This document shows positions 36,029 through 46,019 of a stretch of 64,000 nt of DNA, in pieces (within the stretch, counting starts at the first letter, position 1; each line of letters starts with the position of its first letter). The stretch lies in the NCBI GenBank assembly GCA_020081605.1, contig JAHREC010000013.1, positions 2,356,001 through 2,420,000 of the forward strand. The letters are read 5' to 3'. The notes beneath the pieces are model-generated. The model was not told the origin of the DNA. It saw nothing but the letters and a program-made list of their open reading frames with translations, and searched no databases. A program made the translations under genes and the position numbers. This DNA comes from Albifimbria verrucaria (taxonomy: Eukaryota > Ascomycota > Sordariomycetes > Hypocreales > Stachybotryaceae).

Positions 36029-38645
36029 CTAGTTAAGCATGCCCAGGTAACGCGTCGTGATGACAGTCTCCTTCTTTGCACCCTTCACACCGATACGCAC
36101 AACCTCTCCAGGCACCAGATCCACTAGGTTGTCCTCGAACTTGACATCGTCATCCTCACACTCCACCGCCACACCCTTCACAGGCACTTCGGCACTTAGC
36201 TCAACCACGCTCGCGGAGTCGGCAAGCTCGGCCGTAAGGCGTTGCGGCTTCTGCAGGTGGGCGTACTTAAGGGGCTCTGGCCAGTTGACGTAGCGTGCGA
36301 TTTGCCGGCCGTCCTGGTAAAGGTATGCGGCCACTACTGTGCGGCCTTCAAGTCCAGCCTTGGCCTCCTTAACCGGAACCTCAAATGAAGAGATCTCAGT
36401 CGATGCATTAGCCGGCAGGTTGATACCAGAGGACACAGTCTGAGAGTATGTCTCCTCTCCGGTCTCAACATCAAAAGCCTTGACTACACAATCGGCTGTA
36501 ATGTCCTCCAGAGTCAAATTCGATCCCCAAATCTCAATCACCACCTTGGTGTCAATGTAAACCCGGTGTACTTGTCCTTGGGATGCTTGTGCTCTCTTCG
36601 TGTCATGCCAATTGATATGGGCGCCATTTCACGCTTCACAGTGAAGTATGCGTGCTTCGGTCGTAGGTAGTAATCGCAAATAGCCCATGATGTTACCGGC
36701 CAGCAATCGTTGATCTGCCACACCAGTGCACCGCCGCAGTACTCCCGTCCGGGGCCGCGCCATTCTCGCTTCCAAAGACGGTAAGCTGAAGCAAGACACT
36801 CGGCTTGCATGAGCTGTGTGCTGTAAACAAATTGCTCAAGCGGATCTGGTCCGTAACGCATGTTCTCAACGAGGTAAAGAGCGATGCGGCGCTCGTGACC
36901 ATCGGCCTTGTTGTGGAAGTCGATGGTCGACGACTGAGGATAGCGGTCGGGATCATCCTTGCCCTTTGGCAGGTATGCGTCAATTGTCTTCACAGACGGG
37001 AAGGCTTCCATTCCAAACTCGGAAACAAAACGTCCGCCGAGCTTGTCAAAGTTTTGATACTTCTCCTGCGAGCCGTGCCAGACGTTCCACTGGTGAATAT
37101 CTCCGACGGTAGGATCTCGTGTATCCTTGCCGCCCCACGGACTGCCATAATGGTAGTATGTGTTAGGAATCAAGTCTTTGCATACATCAACTAGTAGCTT
37201 CTCGTAGATGTAACGAGCAGGGAAGTCAGTCTTGAGCCAGCTATCCGCATCCTTGTTGTCGTAATCGTATGTGAGGTTCTCGCTTTCAGCATACTGGTAG
37301 TCCTCATTGTTGCCCGCCCAAATGACAAGTGATGGATGGTGCCGCAGAAGCTTGACATTCTCTCGCGCCTCTCGGTTGATGGACTCGAGAAGCTCGGGCC
37401 AGCAGGGGTAGTTGCCGCAGCCGAACATGAAGTCCTGCCAGACAAGAACACCCAACTCATCGCAAGCGTCGTAGAAGGCTTGTTCCTCATAAATACCGCC
37501 TCCCCAAACGCGAATCATGAATTGGTTGCCATCGGCCACAAGTTTGACCCAGTCATAGTACCTCTCTCGGGAGATTCTGGGAATGAAGTTGTCGGCAGGG
37601 ATCCAATCGCTGCCTCCGCAGAAAACGGGGATGTTGTTAACCTCGAAGAAGAAACTCGTACCGGGCTGATCTTTCAGAGGTCTTTGAGCCAGCTCGACCT
37701 TGCGCAGACCAATCTTCTTGTCCACGGTGTGAATTTCGTCCTCACCCTCCAATAAAGTCGCCTTTAATGTGTAAAGGGGCTGCTTTCCATATCTGACAGG
37801 GTACCACAGCTCCGGGTCTTTAATGTCAAAAGTAGCGGAGGCATGGCTCGTAGCATCAGAAACGGAAGAAGCAACGCTGTTTCCATTGAGGGACAGGTCA
37901 AATCGAACCTTGGAACCCTTTCCTTCAACCTCGGCATGAGCAACAACTTTGGCGCTCTTCAGAGAGTTGTCAACCTCAATATCGGCATAGAGGTCTGCGA
38001 TGCGTGATTGGTACACCTCCAGGTTAATAGGGCGCCACGGACCACAAGTCAAAAGGGTCGGACCCCAATCCCAGCCCTGAAGCCCTGTCAGCTAAAAACC
38101 ACAAGCGATTGGTGGCCTGGAGTTTTTGCACTTACCCAATGGTACTGAGACTTACGAACGGCCAACCGAGAGTTGTCTCCGTTCCAGCAACCCCATTTGT
38201 GGTCCGGGTATTTCTCAACCAACTTCCAGCCTCTGAGATAGGCACTGTCGAAGGTGATGACAAGTTCGTTCTCGGCTCCTTGCCTCAGGACAGAGGTCAC
38301 GTCCACCCTCTCGGGGATGAACATGTTTTCTGTCTCGAGGATAGTTTCGCCATTGAGGACGACCGTGGCGAAGGTATCGAGGCCGTCAAAGGCCAGGATG
38401 GCTTTGGCTCCATTGGGAACAGCTGGGGTGGGAAACTCGGTTTTATAGACCCATACTTTCTCGCCGATCCATTGAACGTCGAGCTCGTTCTTGCCGATGT
38501 ACGGGTCTGGGATGATCTTGTGATGGAGGAGGTCGAGGTGAACGTTGGTAGGGAATTGGGAGACAGCTAGGTATTCGCTGTCGTCCTTGCTGGCCTCCTT
38601 GAACTGCCACTTCTGGTCAATGGCGGTAACGAAATGAGGGGACAT
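36029..38645 (-). CDS. mndB: Beta-mannosidase B, glycoside hydrolase family 2
   Basis: Removes terminal beta-D-mannose from manno-oligosaccharides. About 852 residues, as usual for the fungal intracellular B type; there is no signal peptide (MSPHFVTAIDQKWQFKEASK), so intracellular action is likely. Domains: N-terminal sugar-binding fold, immunoglobulin-like fold, then the TIM barrel. The barrel carries RVWGGGIYEEQAFYDACDEL, the acid/base Glu in WAGNNEDY and the nucleophile Glu in FVSEFGMEAFPS; GREYCGGALVWQINDCWPVT is also typical. One intron at 38077-38135, between QYHW and GWDWGP. One base is lost near 36565-36566, splitting the C-terminal about 170 residues (VVIEIWGSNLTLED onward). The start was chosen as the first ATG before the conserved WQFKEA. 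Confidence 0.93.
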
Positions 38646-38963
38646 AGTAGGCCTCGGGTCGGTCGTTCCCACTGGGCAGGTAGTTGAGTCTGCTGTATAA
38701 CCGGTAGGCGTATGGAGGGGTATCGTGTCTAGGTAGGTATGTAGGTAGGCTTGCGGTTGAGTTGGGTGGGTGGACGGCCACCGAGCAAGACGAACACGGC
38801 GGGATAGATGGCCGAGGCAAAGGAGAGGAAAACAGCGATCTATGAGCGGATATTTGAACTCCACGACGGCGCCCTTGGGAAAGGCTTCGGGGTTGTTCCG
38901 GAAAGAAAGGTTGGAGATGCAAGGTACCCTTGGCTGGGCGGCATGGATGTGTTTACCCAGGTG

Positions 38964-38999
38964 TACTCTGTACTCTGTACATACCTTAGTACTCTGTAC
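38964..38999. repeat. TACTCTGTAC direct repeats
   Basis: Three copies of TACTCTG, two of them extended to TACTCTGTAC, within 36 bases, about 320 bases upstream of the beta-mannosidase start. Function, if any, is unknown. Confidence 0.7.
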
Positions 39000-39497
39000 A
39001 TGGGAATCCCCACAGCGAACCCCGCGTATGAGGGGCAACACGAGCGAAGGAGCTTTACTTGGACCATGTCGCTGTGGAGGGGCACCCTTTTTCTTTTTGG
39101 TTCAACCACGATGCTGTAGTTGGTTAGTTGTTGGAGAAATATCCGAACATGAGCCACGCTTCTACTTCTGCATCTGCTTCTTTTCTTTTCTTCCACCCCC
39201 ACCTCCACCTACCCAGGGTACTTGTTGTGGAGAGTACGCACAGGTACTATTGCTTCTCCTGATGATCCTCCTCCTCCTGCTCCTGCTGCTACGATTCTCG
39301 CCATGGTTGCCGCCGGGTCTGCGTGAATAAACCCATCCCGGGGAGTGCAAGACCGACTCCATCCGGGAACTTATGCGAGCTGTTCGCATGCCCTCGCCTC
39401 TGTCCAGATCTACCATCCAAAACCGGTCACCACCTCATCGTCATCCCCTCCCTCGACCCCAATTATGCCTGTATCGCAAGAGTCAGCGGGTTCCCGC

Positions 39498-39517
39498 GAT
39501 GTGATGTGATGTGATGG
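39498..39517. repeat. GATGT pentanucleotide repeat
   Basis: Three GATGT units followed by GATGG. Short simple repeat in intergenic DNA. Confidence 0.75.
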
Positions 39518-40557
39518 GTAAATCCCTTTTACCCGAGGATCAATTCCCCGGCCGTCGCTGAGCCGCGTGTGGTGGAGATCTCGGTGGGTTCGTCGACATG
39601 GTTGCAGCCGATGCACCCCTTGCTTCGCTGCGGCTTTCGCTTACCAGCACCAGCTCGACGACGAGCGGTGGCATGATGGCTTCGACGGCCTCGGCGCATT
39701 AGCCCGAGGCTGATGTCTAAGCTGACGCCTGTGCGGGCGTGAGTGCGTGCTTCGCTCTTCTCTTCGACGACCCGCTCTCCCTAAGCCCACCCTTTCGTAC
39801 AAGTTATCACATTTCGACGGCAACACGACGTTGGCCTCAACTGCCGGATTGGTGTAATCTGATAGGGGCGCCTTATGCGCCGTTTGCACCTTCGCGTCAA
39901 AGTGGATTCCTTAACCGCGGCGCCAGCTCCTCCGTCTGCCTTTTCTGGCTAAACCGAGAGAACCCCACGTTGCAGCGTCATGTCAGGGACCCTCCCTAAG
40001 GCACGATGGCGTAGCTCCACACGCCAGCATCGTCCCCGAATCCGAAGCATTATCACGGCTGCATCTCGTCCGAACTCCAGCAGGCCGCCCGTGGGCTAGG
40101 AGTTGCCTCTCCGTTGACCAGCCTGGCGTCTTTTTCCTCCTTCCCTCCCTTCCCCTCCTCCCTTGCTCATCTGCATGTTTCAGAGTTGGAGAATTTTTAA
40201 TTTTTTTCTGGGTCCAATACTCCCATGTTTCAATCATGGTATTTCGAGTCGTCAAGTATTACTATTCAGCTTGGCCATGTCCCATGTAGATATTACTGCC
40301 AAATTTCCGTGTGGCTATGGCTGTCTATCATCATTAAAATAAAAATAATAAGGAAGAGAAAAAAAAAGAAGAAAAAGGAAAATGCGTACAAAGGTAAAAA
40401 GGAAAACGCCCTGTCGCTCAAAATGAATACTCCAAAGAATGGTCTCGTCCTCCAGCGTGGCTTACACAAAAGATGACCCCAATTACCTGCCAACGGTGGT
40501 CCTGATTCCCCACCAAAGCAATAGTGTGACCGTAAACAAGGTGACAAAGTGGACGCA

Positions 40558-41775
40558 TCAGCAGCAGTTCCCACCCCGCCGGCGGTTGCTGAGGGTGAAG
40601 ACTTCCTCCCACTCGCGCAAACCCCAATTCTGGGTCCGGCTCTTCCCTCTCCTTCGTCTCCGCAGGCCGTTGAGGGGTCGTCAATGGTCGCGCCCGTCAT
40701 GGAACTCTTGATGCTCCCTCCGTCGCTGGCGGTGTTCCATCCTCCGCTGTCGCCGTACTGGATACCGCTCATGGGATCGTCTGGGTCAATCTCACCCAGC
40801 TCGATCTTGGTCAGTATCATTCGCGCCAGTCGGTTGAAGATTTCGTCAACCCCTTCGCCCGTGAAGGCGCTCGTCTCAGTCACCACCGAGATGCCCGCGG
40901 TGCTCGCCCATCGCGTCGCCTCGGCTGCCGAGACTTCTCTCCTCTGGCGCAATCGTGGCTCTTTGCTGCGCCCCGGTCCGATCGAGCCGCCACGATCCCT
41001 ATAGGAAGCCCCCGTCGTCGACAGAGACGTCGAGACACCGACAGTACCGGGTGTGATGGTTGAGGTTGAGCCCACGCTGCTCGGTGTCGCTGACCCTAGG
41101 CTGGCATCGATTAACGCATCGGACGCAAGGTCGAGTTTATTTCCGACCAGCATCAAACTCAGATTCGGCGACGCAAGGGCTCGTGCATCGTTTAAGAAAG
41201 GCTGGATCGCTCGGAAGGACGTGTGCGAAGTGATGTCGTATACGAGGATGGCCCCGGCTGCTCCGCGATAATATGAACGTGACACCGATCGAAATCTTTC
41301 CGTGCCAGCTGTGTCCCAGAGCTAGCAGCATGTTAGCAACCCGTCCCATGCAGCTGACTGAGGTTATAGCGTTCGTACCTGTAGCTTGATTCGTTTCCGC
41401 CGCGCTCCCGTGCCGACTTTGATGATCTTGGTTGCGAACTCGACACCGATGGTCTGCGACGACAATACTCTCCATTCGCTCTTTACGAATCTATGTAATA
41501 GACATGACCTGGACGGCACACAGTCGCTGTCAGCAAAGGTGCCTTTGTAGCTTCTATGTTTCATATCCATGGCGTGCGCAAGGCGAGGACTTACTTTCCC
41601 GTCCCGCTGGGCCCCAGTAGTATAATCTTCGCCAAATAATCATACATGCTCCCCAGTTCCTGTTATCGCGTCAGCATCGAAGCGACAGCTCTGCAGTGCG
41701 TCGAGGCCGTACCTGTTCCCGCGAGGCCCCTGCGCTCTCCTCGCTGGTGGCGGAGGACCTGCGTGGTCTCGTCAT
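40558..41775 (-). CDS. Rab4-like small GTPase with a long insert
   Basis: Rab-family GTPase (fungal Rab4/Ypt4-like), a regulator of endosomal vesicle traffic. About 340 residues instead of the usual 200-220. G motifs in order: G1 GPSGTGKS, G2 [11 protein letters not shown]3 [21 protein letters not shown]4 NKLD, G5 ETSA. Between G4 and [12 protein letters not shown] lies an S/T/G-rich insert of about 55 residues, and the C-terminal hypervariable part is also long. Introns: 41660-41712, 41509-41594 and 41322-41378. One base is lost at the plus-strand G run 40674-40677. Past it, the frame gives a basic stretch and the end RRRGGNCC, a double-cysteine geranylgeranylation motif, with the stop at 40558-40560. 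Without that shift the motif would be lost. Confidence 0.87.
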
Positions 41776-42409
41776 GGCGCCTGGGGGAGCTTTGCAGTCG
41801 ATGTCAATGTCGATGTCGAGGTCGCACGCCCATAAAAATGCTATCGGATCACTCGGCCGGGGTCCCCACGCGATGCAAGGTCGTTTGCGGTACGCGAGCT
41901 GCCGGGTGTATGGTGCACTGGTTTGGTTTGGTTTGAGCCTTATCACATTGACCCAGCCCGCTGGACGGTTCGTGATAATCTCCCAGTAACAGGGGTCTGT
42001 CCGTTAGTGATGCGAACCTGGATTACATAATCGTACATGCTTCACATCACGCGGGGCATCCACTGAAGGAGCTGGGCAATTATAGGTGCTGAGATAGGAG
42101 CCTAAGAGGCAGTAATAACAGAATCTGATAACAGAATCTGACATATCTACAGACCCTTAAAGATGGGGAATTAAGCCTAGGAAAACGCGTCTGAGGAGCT
42201 TTTCAATTGTGAGCATGGGACTCTGGAATAGAAGGGGTTCATGTACCTTGGCTTTACCTAACATGCTTGTGCCGAGGTCCAAACCCATGCCGAGTACCTA
42301 AATCGGTAGGGCATTTGAGTAGACAATACATCATCAGTCAACCTCATCTTGCATTCATTTCCACGATCGTATACCCATCAACACAAGCGACTCTATTGTT
42401 CAGCAAACC
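41776..42409. other. Divergent promoter region between Rab and SDR genes
   Basis: About 630 bases shared by two divergently transcribed genes. No separate feature is seen. Confidence 0.5.
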
Positions 42410-43312
42410 ATGAAGATTCAAGGCCGCACTTTCGTGGTGTCAGGTGGGTAAGTTGCATACTCCTGTCACATGCCACACATACACTTGGCGGTTGACCTCG
42501 ACCACACAGCGCTTCCGGCCTGGGGAGAGCTTGCGTGGAGGAAATCTGTCGGAATGGCGGAAACGCAGCCATCCTGGATAGAGACGAGGATTTGGGAAGT
42601 GAACTAGTTCAACAGCTTGGCTCGTCAGCCAAGTTCTTCACCTGCGATGTGTTGGATACCAACAGCGTCGCTGCGGCTGTCAACGGTACTGTTGCCTGGG
42701 TTCAGGAGACTGGGAAGCCCCTTGGCGGTGTGATCCCCGCAGCTGGTGTTTCTACGCCAGCGACGGTAATTTTGTCTTGGCCCAAGTTGAGGTGTACATT
42801 TCACTAATTGGCTATAGATGCTTGACCGGAACGGAAAGGCCTTGAGCCTGGATGACTTTGACTTTGTCATGAATGTCAACGTGCGAGGAACTATCGACCT
42901 CGTCAGGCAGACTCTAGAGCATCTAGCAAAGGTTGAGCCCACCCAGCCAGACAATGAGCGAGGCGTCATCATCATGGTTGCCTCCGCAGCAGCCTTCGAC
43001 GGACAGAAGGGTCAGGTGTCGTACTCGGCCAGCAAAGGCGCGGTGACAGCCATGACGCTTCCCATGGCACGAGATCTGGCCCGATACGGCGTGCGTGTCG
43101 TGACGATAGCACCGAGTCTGTTTGAAAGCCGCATGACAAGTTTGATGTCGGACAAGGTGAGAAAGAGTCTGGAGGGAGCCATGGAGTTCCCTCGCAGGTC
43201 AGGTCAGCCAGCCGAGTTTGCACAGTTGGCCCGACAGGCCATTGAGAATGTCATGCTCAACGGCACGGTTATTCGGCTTGATGGTGCCATGCGAATGCCG
43301 AGCAAGATGTAA
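42410..43312 (+). CDS. Short-chain dehydrogenase, 3-hydroxyacyl-CoA dehydrogenase type 2-like, C-terminal SKM
   Basis: SDR of 262 residues, most like the HSD10/type-2 3-hydroxyacyl-CoA dehydrogenases. NAD-binding motif TFVVSGGASGLGRA, acidic residue in AAILDRDE (NAD preference), SAAAFDGQ and the catalytic YSASKGAV. The usual NNAG motif is PAAG here. The C-terminal region (FAQLARQAIENVMLNGTVIR) fits HSD10-like enzymes. The last residues are PSKM; SKM fits the PTS1 peroxisomal consensus. Introns at 42448-42509 and 42766-42817 join in frame and no indel is needed. It converges with the sugar porter at 44209. The exact substrate cannot be read from sequence. Confidence 0.85.
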
Positions 43313-44208
43313 AGTAAAAAAATTTAGTATATACCTTCAATACTTACTGTACTATGGGAATCGATCACGCCACACTATCCAGCAGAACAGGCCATTCGTT
43401 CTAGAATCCGTGAGCCTAACCTATACTGATATGCATACGGACTATGCAGTTATCCTCAGTCCCAGAACCAGTGAATGCAATGGAGCTAGCATGGGTTCAA
43501 GCCACCAGCAGGTGTGAGCTCATGAATAGGCTGAACACCAAACTTGACTACACACAACCCTTGCACCACCACCGATATCAGCCGCTGATTCGTCATTGTT
43601 TTGTAGTTAAAGCTGTTAGGACTAATACGTGATAGGCCAGATCTCATTCCTCACTTCAGGAGCTTGCCATGGTCTATCAAGGGTCAGGGCAGGGGCGATG
43701 GCTTGCATATCTCGGAGTCCCTTGCCAGCCGCACACCTGGCCATGGAGATCGGAGCATCCTTGATGGTAATTATCGCGCAGAGCCGAGTCTAAAAAAGAC
43801 ACAACATGGCGGCGGCATCACGGCTATTTGACCCGATCCAAGTACCCACATGCTCAGTCGCAGTATCGTTCCTGTTCCGTGCGGTCTACTACTCGTGGTT
43901 CGGATTGTCTTAGGGTCCTAGCCAAACCTGCTCGCAAAAACTCACTACGGAGACACCAAGATGTTCAAGATTTAACACCAAATAAGATTAGAAAGCATAA
44001 TAAATGGTTTCGAGAGAAGCGTCAGCAGTTGTCAAACTTGGAACCTATGCCTGACACCTGCCGTGATGGTGCTCCATCTTTGCTTGATACATGCCAAAGT
44101 AACCCCATAATCTTCCAACTTGGATGTCAACTTGTACGTAGGGTTTAAGAAAATCAAGCCCCTCTCTTGTGAACTGAAATTTATGGGTATGATGCTAAAG
44201 TAATCCGC
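43313..44208. other. Intergenic, convergent 3' ends
   Basis: About 900 bases between the SDR and the MFS porter. The plus-strand frame 43828-44148 has no family signal. Nothing else is seen. Confidence 0.45.
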
Positions 44209-46019
44209 TTAGACGTCGTGAACGTTGACGACGTCACCGTTAGCAGCCACTGCAATCTGCTTCTTCTGCGTCGAAGCCTTGACAGGGTTCTCGGCAGCAA
44301 AGATCTCATCAAGCTCCTCAAGCTAAAGAAATTCGTTAGTCCCTCATTCGATTGGTTCTGGGAGACGCAACTTACAGTACGGCCCTTAGTTTCGGGCAAG
44401 AACCACCAAATGAGCGCAGCCTGCACGGCATCTTGAATGGTAAAGATGATGTACGTTTTCCAACCAATGCGCTCCATGGAAACGGGCCAAGCAAATTGGT
44501 TCAGCAAGCCACCAGCGTTGACGCACAGGGTGGAGAAAGCCATTCCCTTGGCACGCATCTCGAAAGACAGGACCTCCACGGGGTAAAGAGCTTGCAGAGG
44601 GGTAATACCGACCGAGTAAATGGCGCCGAAAATGAAGATCATAGCCAGTGCCGCCTTGGAAGCGGTGTGGTTGGCATAGATAGCATCACCAGCGGCATCC
44701 TTGCCCTGGTATGATGTCTCAAACAGAGCAGAGGCAATCGTCATACCGAGCCAGACAATAGTGCAGCCGGTGAAAGAGAAGATGAGAAGAGGTCTTCGGC
44801 CGACCCTGTCAACAAGGAATGCACCCAAGATGGCCCAGGCGAATTGTTGACAACTGTTGATAAGGGTGATATTGGCCTGCTCGATGGGGTTGGTGTAGCC
44901 GGCAGTGTCGAGCACGGAGCCAAGGAAGTAGGAAAGAACGGCGTTTCCTGCCCACTGTCCAAAAATTGACACAGCCATGTTGCAGCAGAGACGGTAGACG
45001 GAGGCGCGGTTGCGGAACAGAGCGCTGTAGTCCCACCAGCGCTTGTCTGCACCATCGAGATCAAGCAACTCTTCATACTCGTGCAGCTGGAGCTTAACCC
45101 AAGCCGATTCCGAGTTGCCGTGTCCATGGTACTTTGTCAGAACTTGCTTGGCCTGTTCTTGCTTGTTGTTGACGTAGAGCCATCGAGGAGACTCAGGAAG
45201 AAGCATGCAAAACAGCAGAATGAGACCGGAGAACAAAGCCTGGAGCCAGGTAATCAGGCGCCAAGAGTAGTCACCTCCGACATCGAGGGCACCACGAGCG
45301 GAACCGGAGGCAATGATAGCACCACTGAACCAGAGGGTGTTGTACATGGCTGGTACATATGATTAGCAAGGATTCCTGCAGCCGAGAAGAGTAACCGGGA
45401 CTTACCTCCGACAACACCACGGTATGCAGGGTGGTTAAGCTCAACGACGTACATGGGTCCAGCTGAGGCTGCAATGGACACACCAAAACCGAGGAGGAAT
45501 CGACCACCCATGAACTGGCCCGCGGAACTGGATGTACCCTGGATGATGGTGCCGACAATGACAGTAAGTGCACCAATGCCCATGCCGATTCGTCGACCAA
45601 AGCCGTCAATGCAGGGACCAACGAAAGGGAGGCACACGACACCACCAATCTGGTACATGCTGGAAACAATACCAGCCCAAATACCGTCGTTCTCTACGCC
45701 ATATCTCTCCTTGAAGGCAGGGTTCTGCAAAAGATTGTTGATGAGGGAACCGTCGTAGCCGTTCATGGTACTGCAGAAGAAACCAATGAGGGAGAACAGG
45801 TAGATCATGATTTGACCCTTGGTCCACGCAGTTGGCGGTTCCTTGATCATGGCCTCGTTGAAGGCTTCATTGCCCCTGACCACCTTGGTCTCGACCGGCT
45901 TCTGCAAAGGGATGCTGATTAGAGGTTGCGCTTCCGGGAATTCGAGAAAGGCGAATACTCACAATAGCGCCGTCATCGTGGGCGTCGATGACAGCCGAAA
46001 CTTCTGGCTTCTCAGACAT
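44209..46019 (-). CDS. MFS sugar porter (lactose-permease-like)
   Basis: Sugar porter of the major facilitator superfamily in the plasma membrane, 546 residues with about 12 hydrophobic helices. Signatures: GYDGSLINNLL after helix 1, DGFGRRIGMGIGAL, GRFLLGFGVSIAASAGPMYV, PESPRWLYVNNKQEQAKQVL, the mid motif VDRVGRRPLLIFSFTG, and PETKGRT near the end. The tail is hydrophilic (LEELDEIFAAENPVK). Introns: 45902-45962, 45350-45405 and 44323-44375, all in frame with no indel. The start was chosen at MSEKPEVSAVIDAHD. It looks closest to the fungal lactose-permease-type group, but the substrate is not predictable. Confidence 0.9.

Larger units (their letters stand above)
38646..40557. other. Intergenic, beta-mannosidase promoter side
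   Basis: About 1.9 kb. It contains AGGTAGGTATGTAGGTAGG at 38731-38749 and small repeats annotated separately. An A-rich tract lies at about 40334-40380, downstream of the Rab gene's stop. No gene is seen. Confidence 0.45.

Noticed and set aside
43828..44148. 106-codon plus-strand frame between the SDR and sugar porter
   Set aside because: Basic, repetitive-looking translation in a 3' intergenic region, with no family signal.
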